DNA of 5,879 bases from contig JAZNVP010000030.1 in NCBI GenBank assembly GCA_045592865.1, positions 1 to 5,879 of the forward strand. Direction: 5' to 3'. Positions 1-5,879 of the stretch are shown one piece after another; position 1 is the stretch's first letter, and every line of letters begins with the position of its first letter. The notes beneath the pieces were generated by a model. That model had not been told where the DNA came from. It saw nothing but the letters and a program-made list of their open reading frames with translations, and searched no databases. A program made the position numbers and the translations under genes. The stretch is from RGIG9114 sp045592865 (GTDB taxonomy: Bacteria > Bacillota > Clostridia > Oscillospirales > JAGBHD01).

Positions 1-1338
1 ACCTATTCGTATAACTGGGCTGTATGGGTTGAGCAGGATGGTCTCTGGGTAAAGCTTTCAACAGAAGACGGACGGACATTCTCGGTTTCGGGTGTTACCT
101 CTGCAGACGGTGTTTATAACACCTATATCCTCTGCACAGATGATAACGGAGCATCGCTCTTAGAGGATTATGACAACTACGTTGACTCTGTAACCGCAGA
201 GACTGTTGGAAACGCAGTAATTACTGCTGTTTCTGTAAACGGAAACGCAGTTGCTGACAGAAAGGTTTACGTTGATCTTACTGCCGGAGTAGTAGTTTCC
301 GCAACAGCTGTTAACGCTGCTTCCTTCACCTACACTATGAACGGAATCACCGAAGAGATGGTTGAAGGAACAGTTTCTCTTGATATCACAGAAGCAGGAA
401 CCTACGTTGTAACTGTAAATGCAGTTGCGGCAGAAGGCAAAGAAGGCGACTCCAAGACAATTGAGATCGTTGCTTACTCCAGTGATGCAGAAGACGTAAC
501 CTCGATCGATAACGTTAATGCAACCGTAACAGATAACAAGGTAACTGTTGAGGCAGAGACCGAGACGGCTACGATTTTCGATTACTACCTCAAGCCTGAC
601 GTAACCGGAACGGCTATTTACAGAAGAAACTCTGGTAACTTAAGCGAAGTATTTGATCTTACAGGTCAGTATGGTTACTACTTTACAACCGTTCACGCTA
701 AGAACGCATCGGGCAGCATCGATGACGCTGTTGTTAAGCACATCAACCTTGCTCGTCCCGGCGGAACCTGGTCAATGGTTGCAACTGCTAACGGCGAAGC
801 AGTTAAGAAGAACGCAACTGTTGGCGAGACTATCGAGATCGCGGCAAACGCTTCCTTCCCCGGAATTGAAGATGTTGAGTATATGGCATATAAGAAGGAT
901 GCAAACGGCACAACCGTAATTAAGGGTTGGGCGGCACACAATAAAGTAAACTTCACACCTGCTTATGCCGGACACTATGAAGTTACCATAGCTGCTCGTG
1001 CTAAAGGCAACAATGCTTACGAAGTTTACAGAACCTTCTATATCGAAGTAGATGCAGAAGAGAAATTGACAGGAAACGTTTCGGTAAGTGCTACAAACGT
1101 AGCTAAGAACACTCCCGTAACCTTCACAGCTTCTACAACTGCTGACGAAGCCGTTCTCTACAGATTCACAATTATGAGCAGTGCTAATGCACAGATCATT
1201 CAGACCTATTCACCCTCTAACACTTGCACGTGGCTTCCTACCAAGGCAGGAACCTATAAACTCAAGGTAGAGGCAATCGGTGAGAACAACTTCGGTATGT
1301 ATGACATCAGAAACAATATCGAGTTTAACGTTCAGTAA
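1..1338 (+). CDS. Large Ig-like multidomain (probably secreted or surface) protein, 3' end only
   Basis: The reading frame is open from the first base to the TAA at 1336-1338, giving 445 residues of a protein whose start lies outside the window. An internal ATG at 337 is not a plausible start: the same frame continues upstream with the same composition and domain pattern, and no ribosome binding site precedes it. The protein divides into about five beta-rich modules: residues 1-62 (partial), 73-160, 167-251, 254-351 and 356-445. Most carry a Gly-x-Tyr strand signature near their end, such as EAGTYVVTV, YAGHYEVTI and KAGTYKLKV. The last module resembles the Y_Y_Y (triple tyrosine) family seen in clostridial surface proteins. 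The visible part has no LPXTG motif, SLH domain or membrane segment, so any anchor or enzymatic domain must be N-terminal. Surface location and a binding or spacer role are inferred. A terminator follows directly. Confidence is high for the gene and moderate for the fold. Confidence 0.85.
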   Translation, partial: TYSYNWAVWVEQDGLWVKLSTEDGRTFSVSGVTSADGVYNTYILCTDDNGASLLEDYDNYVDSVTAETVGNAVITAVSVNGNAVADRKVYVDLTAGVVVSATAVNAASFTYTMNGITEEMVEGTVSLDITEAGTYVVTVNAVAAEGKEGDSKTIEIVAYSSDAEDVTSIDNVNATVTDNKVTVEAETETATIFDYYLKPDVTGTAIYRRNSGNLSEVFDLTGQYGYYFTTVHAKNASGSIDDAVVKHINLARPGGTWSMVATANGEAVKKNATVGETIEIAANASFPGIEDVEYMAYKKDANGTTVIKGWAAHNKVNFTPAYAGHYEVTIAARAKGNNAYEVYRTFYIEVDAEEKLTGNVSVSATNVAKNTPVTFTASTTADEAVLYRFTIMSSANAQIIQTYSPSNTCTWLPTKAGTYKLKVEAIGENNFGMYDIRNNIEFNVQ

Positions 1339-1342
1339 AAAC

Positions 1343-1374
1343 AAAACCGCAGATTCATTAGAATCTGCGGTTTT
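1343..1374 (+). terminator. Rho-independent terminator of the Ig-like protein gene
   Basis: A perfect 14-bp stem (1343-1356 pairing with 1361-1374) closes an ATTA loop, starting 5 bases after the stop codon. The stem ends in TTTT and is followed by AATTTG, so the U-tract on the plus strand is short. Read on the minus strand the same hairpin is followed by a better run (TTTTGTTTTT). It may therefore act in both directions and back up the galactokinase terminator. Confidence 0.85.
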
Positions 1375-1389
1375 AATTTGCATAAAAAG

Positions 1390-1420
1390 AAGACCTCAGA
1401 AGTTTTTCTTCTGAGGTCTT
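1390..1420 (-). terminator. Rho-independent terminator of the galactokinase gene
   Basis: A perfect 13-bp stem (1390-1402 pairing with 1408-1420) closes a 5-base loop. On the minus strand it is followed by CTTTTTATG, a usable U-tract. It begins only 5 bases after the galactokinase stop codon at 1426-1428. The plus-strand reading is also followed by TTTTAGTTT, so it too may work in both directions. Confidence 0.85.
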
Positions 1421-1425
1421 TTAGT

Positions 1426-2706
1426 TTATCCTATTTTGCATCCGCCAACGGGGCGAACGAGAAGAACGTAACAGCTGCCTTCTCCGAAAACGGCTTCAAT
1501 AGCGTTTTTGTATTCTTGGAGGAATTCATTAGGAACGAATGCCTGAATTGTTCCTGCGAAACCGCCGCCATGAACACGCCAAGCGCCTTTACCCGAGAGA
1601 AGCTTTTCGCTGAGCGCGAGAGCGAGGGAAAGCCCCTGCTCCTCGGGGTTCTTGCAGGTGTAAACGTTCTGGAGATACATATAAGAAGATCTGCCCGATG
1701 TGATTATAAGATCTTTGAACGCCTCGAAGTCTCCCTTGTTTAAAACCTCGGCAACCGCCCCGGCTCTTTCGTCCTCTTCTATGAAGTGCATCGCACGAAG
1801 GACTGCGCGGTCTGAAACCTTTTCGCGAACCTTACCAATGTTTTTATAAAACTCGGATTTATCAACCTCTCTGAGAACTTCTTTGCCGAAAAGCTTTGCA
1901 ACCGCTTTCATTTCGGTGGGAACAGCTGCATAGTCGCCCGTGAGGTCTGCGTGGTTTCCGCCCGTATCAACGATGCAGAGACTGTAACCGCTTGACTGAA
2001 AATCGAACGAAACCTTATTTATAACGGGGGCAGAGGGGTCTTTAAAGTCAACCGCAACGAAGGAGCCGACTGAGGAAGCGGTCTGATCGAGAAGTCCGCT
2101 CGGTTTTCCGAAATATGCAGATTCGGCGAACTGACCGATTTTTGCGATATCAACGTCAGAAAGACTGCCGTCGCAGAATTCGTGGTTGATTATTGTTCCG
2201 ATGAGAACCTCGAAGGCTGCCGAAGAAGAAAGTCCCGAGCCCTTTAGAACGCTCGAGGTAGTGTATGCTCTGAAGCCGCCAACCGAGTTACCTGTTTCGG
2301 AAATTTTAAAAGCAACGCCTCTTATTAATGACGCCGAGGTGTTCTTTTCTTCCGCTTTAACAGAGAGGTCGGCTACGTTTATAACGTCCTCGGGGAAGCC
2401 TTCCGATTTAATTCTTATTTCACTGTCGCCCGACTTTGCGACAACTGCGATAACGTCAAGGTTAACCGAAGCGGCAACAACTCTTCCGTGGTTGTGGTCG
2501 GTATGGTTTCCGCTTACCTCGGTTCTGCCGGGTGCACTGTAAAGCGCGATGTCATCGTAACCGGGATAGGTTTTTTCGAAAGCCTTGATGGCGTGGAGAT
2601 ATCTGTTTTTCTGAATTTCTACGTTTTCCTTACCGTAAACCAATTCGAACCTCTCGTTAAGGCCGCCGTTTTCGATAAGAGAGTAAAGTTCCTTTATTTT
2701 GGACAC
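1426..2706 (-). CDS. galK: Galactokinase-family GHMP sugar kinase (galK-like)
   Basis: This is a complete 426-residue GHMP-superfamily kinase. Galactokinases phosphorylate alpha-D-galactose at C1 with ATP in the cytoplasm, the entry step of the Leloir pathway. Motif 1 is at residues 59-74 (PGRTEVSGNHTDHNHG) and includes the catalytic-type Arg61. The ATP-binding motif 2 is at 155-166 (KGSGLSSSAAFE). The catalytic-base Asp is D207 in GLLDQ, the sugar-site Tyr is Y259 in GDYAA, and motif 3 is at 379-386 (HGGGFAGT). The length is slightly above the usual 380-400 because of an N-terminal extension of about 30 residues. In motif 1 the Glu of the usual GEHTDY is Asn67 and the Tyr is His71, so substrate preference is less certain than family membership. 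The start is GTG at 2704-2706: it has a well-spaced AAAGGGG upstream, and no in-frame ATG lies between it and the upstream in-frame stop. No galT, galE or sugar transporter gene is adjacent. It probably forms a single-gene transcription unit. Confidence 0.88.
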   Translation of the reverse strand: MSKIKELYSLIENGGLNERFELVYGKENVEIQKNRYLHAIKAFEKTYPGYDDIALYSAPGRTEVSGNHTDHNHGRVVAASVNLDVIAVVAKSGDSEIRIKSEGFPEDVINVADLSVKAEEKNTSASLIRGVAFKISETGNSVGGFRAYTTSSVLKGSGLSSSAAFEVLIGTIINHEFCDGSLSDVDIAKIGQFAESAYFGKPSGLLDQTASSVGSFVAVDFKDPSAPVINKVSFDFQSSGYSLCIVDTGGNHADLTGDYAAVPTEMKAVAKLFGKEVLREVDKSEFYKNIGKVREKVSDRAVLRAMHFIEEDERAGAVAEVLNKGDFEAFKDLIITSGRSSYMYLQNVYTCKNPEEQGLSLALALSEKLLSGKGAWRVHGGGFAGTIQAFVPNEFLQEYKNAIEAVFGEGSCYVLLVRPVGGCKIG

Positions 2707-2714
2707 TGCTAAAA

Positions 2715-2721
2715 CCCCTTT
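2715..2721 (-). promoter_or_regulatory. Ribosome binding site deciding the GTG start of galK
   Basis: The minus strand reads AAAGGGG here, 8 bases upstream of the GTG at 2704-2706. This supports the GTG as the true start. Confidence 0.75.
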
Positions 2722-2740
2722 GTGTTTAATGTATGGTTAT

Positions 2741-2769
2741 ATATTACTATAAATCGGCGCGTATTGCAA
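2741..2769 (-). promoter_or_regulatory. Candidate galK promoter (weak match)
   Basis: On the minus strand TTGCAA (2769-2764) and TAATAT (2746-2741) are separated by 17 bases, each matching 4 of 6 consensus positions. The leader to the GTG would be about 30 bases. An overlapping TATAGT (2751-2746) is a closer -10 match but has no -35 at the right distance. Such A/T-rich DNA gives chance matches easily, so this is only a candidate. Confidence 0.35.
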
Positions 2770-2794
2770 CATTTAAAAAGGAAATTTATTCTTT

Positions 2795-2805
2795 GGGAAT
2801 GTCCC
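2795..2805. repeat. Short inverted repeat in the divergent intergenic region
   Basis: GGGA and TCCC flank an ATG trinucleotide (2795-2805), forming a G/C-rich island in A/T-rich DNA. It lies upstream of the candidate galK -35 and of the rpoB A/T tracts. It could be an operator half-site pair, but with only four bases per arm it may be chance. No U-tract follows on either strand, so it is not a terminator. Confidence 0.25.
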
Positions 2806-2810
2806 GTTAG

Positions 2811-2841
2811 AAAAAAATTTCAAAAAATTGTTAATTTTTTA
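2811..2841 (+). promoter_or_regulatory. A/T-tract region upstream of the rpoB promoter (UP-element-like)
   Basis: The region directly upstream of the rpoB -35 is almost pure A/T, with an A7 tract at 2811-2817, an A6 tract at 2822-2827 and a T6 tract at 2835-2840. The tracts are spaced roughly 10-13 bases apart. UP elements at this position bind the alpha-subunit C-terminal domains and raise promoter strength, and phased tracts bend DNA. The role is inferred from position and composition only. Confidence 0.5.
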
Positions 2842-2870
2842 TTGACATATTGAAACAGAAGGACTATAAT
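2842..2870 (+). promoter_or_regulatory. Consensus sigma-A promoter of rpoB
   Basis: The -35 TTGACA (2842-2847) and the -10 TATAAT (2865-2870) both match the consensus exactly and are separated by the optimal 17 bases. Transcription should start near 2876-2877, leaving a 5' leader of about 165 bases before the rpoB start codon. The A/T-tract region abuts it upstream. Confidence 0.9.
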
Positions 2871-2890
2871 AGTAAAATGCAATAAAAATG

Positions 2891-2981
2891 GGTAGTTTCG
2901 CCCATATGGTAGTTTTGCGTGTTGCAAACTCACCAAAAATTCGGTTAGAAAACGGCGTGTTTTTAAGGATTTTTGGTAGTT
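2891..2981 (+). repeat. Threefold GGTAGTT motif in the rpoB leader
   Basis: The heptamer GGTAGTT occurs at 2891, 2908 and 2975, and the first two copies extend to GGTAGTTT. Copy 1 lies across the arm and loop of hairpin 1, copy 2 forms the 5' arm of hairpin 2, and copy 3 begins in the 3' arm of hairpin 3. The GGT of copies 2 and 3 can each pair with the same ACC at 2932-2934. Confidence 0.55.
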
Positions 2982-3027
2982 ACAGCAATGCTTTTTAAAA
3001 CTTTCGGAAACTTTTAAATAAATGAAT

Positions 3028-3031
3028 GGAG
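3028..3031 (+). promoter_or_regulatory. Ribosome binding site of rpoB
   Basis: GGAG lies 11 bases before the ATG at 3043, within a slightly longer G-rich stretch (GGAGTGG, 3028-3034). Two other in-frame start codons lie upstream (ATG at 3022, GTG at 3031). The GGAG is downstream of the first and overlaps the second, so it favours 3043. Confidence 0.6.
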
Positions 3032-3042
3032 TGGTTAAAGAA

Positions 3043-5879
3043 ATGGTCAATGTTAAACCGGTTGGGCTCGGCAAAACGTCCAGAATGAGTTTTTCCCGAA
3101 TAAACGAAGTTCTGAAGATGCCGAATTTAATCGAGGTGCAGAAAAACTCGTATAAGTGGTTTTTGACTGAAGGCTTAAAAGAAGTATTCGATGAGATGTC
3201 GTCAATAACCGATTATACAGGTAAGCTTGTGCTTGATTTTATCGACTACAGATTAGATGAAGAGCCCAAGTATTCTGTTACTGAGTGCAAACTCAGAGAC
3301 GTAACCTATGCTGCGCCTATGAGAGTAACGGCCCGTCTTTACAACAAAGAAACAGGAGAAATAAAGGAGCAGGAGATCTTTATGGGAGATTTCCCGCTTA
3401 TGACCGATAGCGGAACCTTCGTTATCAACGGTGCAGAGAGAGCAATCGTTTCTCAGCTCGTTCGTTCGCCCGGTGCTTATTTCGGTTTCGACGTTGATAA
3501 AACAGGTAAAAACCTCTATAACTCCACCATCATTCCTAACCGCGGTGCGTGGATAGAATATGAGCTTGACTCTAACGACATTTTCTACGTTCGTATTGAT
3601 AAGAACAGAAAAATGCCCGTTACCTCTTTCCTTCGTGCGCTCTGCCAGATCGACGATAACGGAAACGAAGAAACCGCTTATCTTGACGGTGTTCACGGAA
3701 CCGACTCCGAGCTCCTCGAACTTTTCGGAGACGATGAGCGTATAGTTAAGACCATCACCGATAAGGATACCACTAAAAACGGTGACGAGGGTCTTTTAGA
3801 GACCTATAGAAAGCTCCGCCCGGGTGAACCGCCCACGACCGAGAGTTCAACCTCTCATCTTTGCGGTCTTTTCTTTGACCCCAGAAGATATGATCTTTCC
3901 AGAGTCGGAAGATATAAATACAACACAAAACTCGCCATAGGCAGAAGAATTTCGGGACAGAAGCTTATGGAGACTGTTATAAACGATGAAACCGGAGAGG
4001 TTCTCGGTGAGGCAGGCGAAATTCTCACAAGAGAAAAGGCTATGCTTATCGAGAGAAGCGGCGTTTCGGTCGTTTACCTCGACGTTGAAGGCAAGAAGAT
4101 TAAGGTTTTCTCTAACGGAATGGTTGATATAAACGATTTCGTTGAGGGAATAGATGCTCTTGCGCTCGGAATTAACGAGAAGGTCCGTCTTTGCGTTCTC
4201 AGAGAGATTATTAAGGAAGCAAAGGATAAGAAGGAACTTGAAGAGCTTATTCGTGCTCATCACGACGACCTTATCCCTAACCATATCATTAAGGACGATA
4301 TCTTTGCTTCGGTTAACTACATCAATAACCTTGCTTACGGTATTGGTGAGACCGACGATATCGACCACTTAGGAAACAGAAGAATCCGTTCTGTCGGCGA
4401 ACTCCTTCAGAACCAGTTCCGTATCGGTTTCTCGAGAATGGAAAGGGTTATCCGCGAGAGAATGACCCTTCAGTCGCAGGATATAGATGCAGTAACGCCT
4501 CAGGCGCTCGTTAACATCCGTCCTGTTGTTGCGGCAATAAAAGAGTTCTTCGGATCCTCTCCCTTGTCGCAGTTTATGGACCAGACGAACCCCTTAGCAG
4601 AGCTTACTCATAAGAGAAGACTTTCTGCACTCGGCCCCGGCGGTCTCTCGAGAGACAGAGCAGGATTCGAGGTTCGTGACGTTCACTATACCCACTATGG
4701 AAGAATGTGTCCTATTGAGACCCCTGAAGGACCCAATATCGGACTTATTTCCTACCTTGCGTCTTTTGCAAGAATAAATGAATACGGCTTTATCGAAGCT
4801 CCTTACAGAAAGATCGATAAAGAAACCGGTGTTGTTACCGACGAAGTTGTTTATATGACTGCCGATATGGAGGACGAGTATACCGTTGCTCAGGCGAACG
4901 AGCCCTTAGACGAAGAGGGACGTTTTGTTCGCCCGAAGGTAAATGCGCGTCACCGCAGTGAAATTCTTGAGGTTGAAAGCGCAAGAGCTGACTATATGGA
5001 CGTTTCTCCTAAGATGGTTGTTTCCATCGCAACCGCGATGATTCCTTTTCTTGAGAACGACGACGCAAACCGTGCACTCATGGGAGCAAACATGCAGCGT
5101 CAGGCAGTGCCGCTTCTCAAGACCGAGAATCCTATCGTTGGAACCGGTATGGAATACAAGGCAGCAGTTGACTCGGGCGTTACAGTTCTTGCCCGTCGCG
5201 ACGGTGTTGTTGAAAAGGTTAGCGCAGACAAGATCGTTATCAAGGCTGATGGCGGCGAGATCGATGAATATGAGATCATTAAGTTTATGCGTTCCAACCA
5301 GGGAACCTGCATAAATCAGCGTCCTATCGTTGCAAAAGGCGATAAGGTAACCGAAGGTATGGTAATTGCCGACGGTCCTGCAACCTCAAACGGTGAGATA
5401 AGCCTTGGTAAAAACGTTCTTGTAGGATATATGACCTGGGAAGGTTATAACTACGAGGATGCTGTTCTTATCAATGAAAGACTTGTTAAAGAAGACGTAT
5501 TCACCTCTATTCACATTGAGGAATACGAGATAGAAGCAAGAGATACAAAACTCGGACCCGAAGAGATAACAAGAGATATCCCCAACGTTGGTGAGGATGC
5601 GCTCAAAGACCTCGACGACAGAGGTATTATCAGAATCGGTGCTGAGGTTCGCTCGGGAGATATTCTCGTCGGTAAGGTAACACCTAAGGGTGAAACCGAG
5701 CTTACTGCAGAGGAAAAGCTTCTCAGAGCAATCTTCGGAGAGAAGGCAAGAGAGGTCAGAGATACATCTCTCAAGGTTCCTCACGGTGAATACGGTATTA
5801 TCGTTGACGTTAAGGTGTTCACAAGAGAAAACTGCGATGAGCTTTCTCCCGGAGTTAACATGGTCGTTCGCTGCTATAT
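3043..5879 (+). CDS. rpoB: DNA-directed RNA polymerase beta subunit, 3' end missing
   Basis: RpoB forms, with beta', the catalytic core of RNA polymerase. The window covers 945 codons of a protein usually near 1200 residues in Firmicutes. The start (MVNVKPVGLGKTSRMSF) leads into the conserved segment MPNLIEVQKNSYKWF. Further landmarks are QLVRSPGAYF at 138-147, the rifampicin cluster at about 505-531 (SQFMDQ then THKRRLSALGPGG), GRMCPIETPEGPNIG from 553, YNYEDAVLINERL at 802-814, and the KVTPKGETELTAEEKLLRAIFGE stretch near 880, split here only by description. Rifampicin-contact residues Q510, D513, H523, R526 and S528 are the sensitive type, matching E. coli numbering minus 3. Tyr549 in DVHYTHYGR is the usual Firmicute form. 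The C-terminal part, with the active-site Lys region and the clamp, lies outside the window. The gene has its own strong promoter and a structured leader. rpoC is expected downstream but cannot be seen. Confidence 0.98.
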   Translation, partial: MVNVKPVGLGKTSRMSFSRINEVLKMPNLIEVQKNSYKWFLTEGLKEVFDEMSSITDYTGKLVLDFIDYRLDEEPKYSVTECKLRDVTYAAPMRVTARLYNKETGEIKEQEIFMGDFPLMTDSGTFVINGAERAIVSQLVRSPGAYFGFDVDKTGKNLYNSTIIPNRGAWIEYELDSNDIFYVRIDKNRKMPVTSFLRALCQIDDNGNEETAYLDGVHGTDSELLELFGDDERIVKTITDKDTTKNGDEGLLETYRKLRPGEPPTTESSTSHLCGLFFDPRRYDLSRVGRYKYNTKLAIGRRISGQKLMETVINDETGEVLGEAGEILTREKAMLIERSGVSVVYLDVEGKKIKVFSNGMVDINDFVEGIDALALGINEKVRLCVLREIIKEAKDKKELEELIRAHHDDLIPNHIIKDDIFASVNYINNLAYGIGETDDIDHLGNRRIRSVGELLQNQFRIGFSRMERVIRERMTLQSQDIDAVTPQALVNIRPVVAAIKEFFGSSPLSQFMDQTNPLAELTHKRRLSALGPGGLSRDRAGFEVRDVHYTHYGRMCPIETPEGPNIGLISYLASFARINEYGFIEAPYRKIDKETGVVTDEVVYMTADMEDEYTVAQANEPLDEEGRFVRPKVNARHRSEILEVESARADYMDVSPKMVVSIATAMIPFLENDDANRALMGANMQRQAVPLLKTENPIVGTGMEYKAAVDSGVTVLARRDGVVEKVSADKIVIKADGGEIDEYEIIKFMRSNQGTCINQRPIVAKGDKVTEGMVIADGPATSNGEISLGKNVLVGYMTWEGYNYEDAVLINERLVKEDVFTSIHIEEYEIEARDTKLGPEEITRDIPNVGEDALKDLDDRGIIRIGAEVRSGDILVGKVTPKGETELTAEEKLLRAIFGEKAREVRDTSLKVPHGEYGIIVDVKVFTRENCDELSPGVNMVVRCY

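Larger units (their letters stand above)
2877..3042 (+). promoter_or_regulatory. Structured 5' leader of rpoB
   Basis: This untranslated stretch runs from the predicted transcription start to the rpoB start codon. It can fold into three stem-loops by direct pairing. Hairpin 1 pairs 2888-2893 with 2900-2905 (6 bp, one G-U). Hairpin 2 pairs 2908-2918 with 2924-2934 (10 bp with one bulged base on each side). Hairpin 3 spans 2932-2977: an 11-bp base pairs 2932-2942 with 2967-2977, and further inner pairs include 2945-2947 with 2964-2966 and 2949-2953 with 2959-2963. Hairpins 2 and 3 share bases 2932-2934 and so compete at their bases. I do not recognise it as a known riboswitch or ribosomal-protein leader, and no clear terminator hairpin is present. 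A regulatory role is inferred. Confidence 0.5.

Noticed and set aside
337..339. ATG at 337 as the start of the Ig-like protein gene
   Set aside because: The frame is open back to base 1 with matching domain pattern, and no ribosome binding site precedes this ATG.
1378..1743. Open frame on the plus strand opposite the 3' end of galK
   Set aside because: It starts inside the terminator region, has no ribosome binding site and lies antisense to conserved galactokinase sequence. It is a shadow.
2186..2712. Two plus-strand open frames opposite galK (2186-2542 and 2488-2712)
   Set aside because: Both are antisense to motif-bearing galactokinase codons and have no recognisable protein features.
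2981..3000. Possible terminator or attenuator at AGCAATGCTTTTT in the rpoB leader
   Set aside because: The stem would be 3 bp at most with a 3-base loop, too weak for intrinsic termination despite the T-run.
2820..3074. Minus-strand open frame of 84 codons across the rpoB promoter and leader
   Set aside because: It overlaps a perfect promoter and the rpoB start on the other strand, and its low-complexity composition reflects A/T-rich DNA.
3253..4368. Long minus-strand open frames inside rpoB (3253-3696 and 3847-4368)
   Set aside because: The plus-strand rpoB frame is unambiguous by conserved motifs. These are antisense shadows with no recognisable domain.
5051..5784. Further open frames inside the 3' part of rpoB on both strands
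   Set aside because: They overlap conserved RpoB segments in other frames and lack ribosome binding sites.

Overview
The window looks like chromosomal DNA from a low-to-moderate GC Firmicute, most likely a gut-type member of class Clostridia. The evidence is an RpoB of clostridial type, a galactokinase with the GNHTDH form of motif 1 that I associate with Clostridia, a textbook sigma-A promoter, and compact hairpin terminators. The class assignment is inference from protein and promoter style; no rRNA or other marker is present to fix genus or family.

Layout. Positions 1-1338 (+) hold the 3' part of a gene for a large, probably extracellular protein made of Ig-like beta-sandwich modules, ending in a Y_Y_Y-like module. 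It converges on a galactokinase-family gene (1426-2706, -). The 87-base gap between them carries two perfect back-to-back hairpins (1343-1374 and 1390-1420). The galactokinase gene starts with GTG behind a good ribosome binding site. A 336-base divergent intergenic region (2707-3042) follows. It holds a weak candidate promoter for the galactokinase gene, an A/T-tract region, a perfect consensus sigma-A promoter (TTGACA, 17 bases, TATAAT), and a leader of about 165 bases with three potential stem-loops and a GGTAGTT motif repeated three times. The rest (3043 to the end) is rpoB, the RNA polymerase beta subunit, cut off by the window edge after 945 codons.

The three genes do not form a pathway. 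The surface protein and the galactokinase gene each end at their own terminator, and the galactokinase gene and rpoB are transcribed divergently. The feature most worth a second look is the structured rpoB leader, placed behind a dedicated strong promoter where many bacteria have rplJ-rplL instead. The second is the galactokinase sugar-binding motif, in which the usual Glu and Tyr are replaced by Asn and His. I found no mobile element, CRISPR array, tRNA or rRNA.
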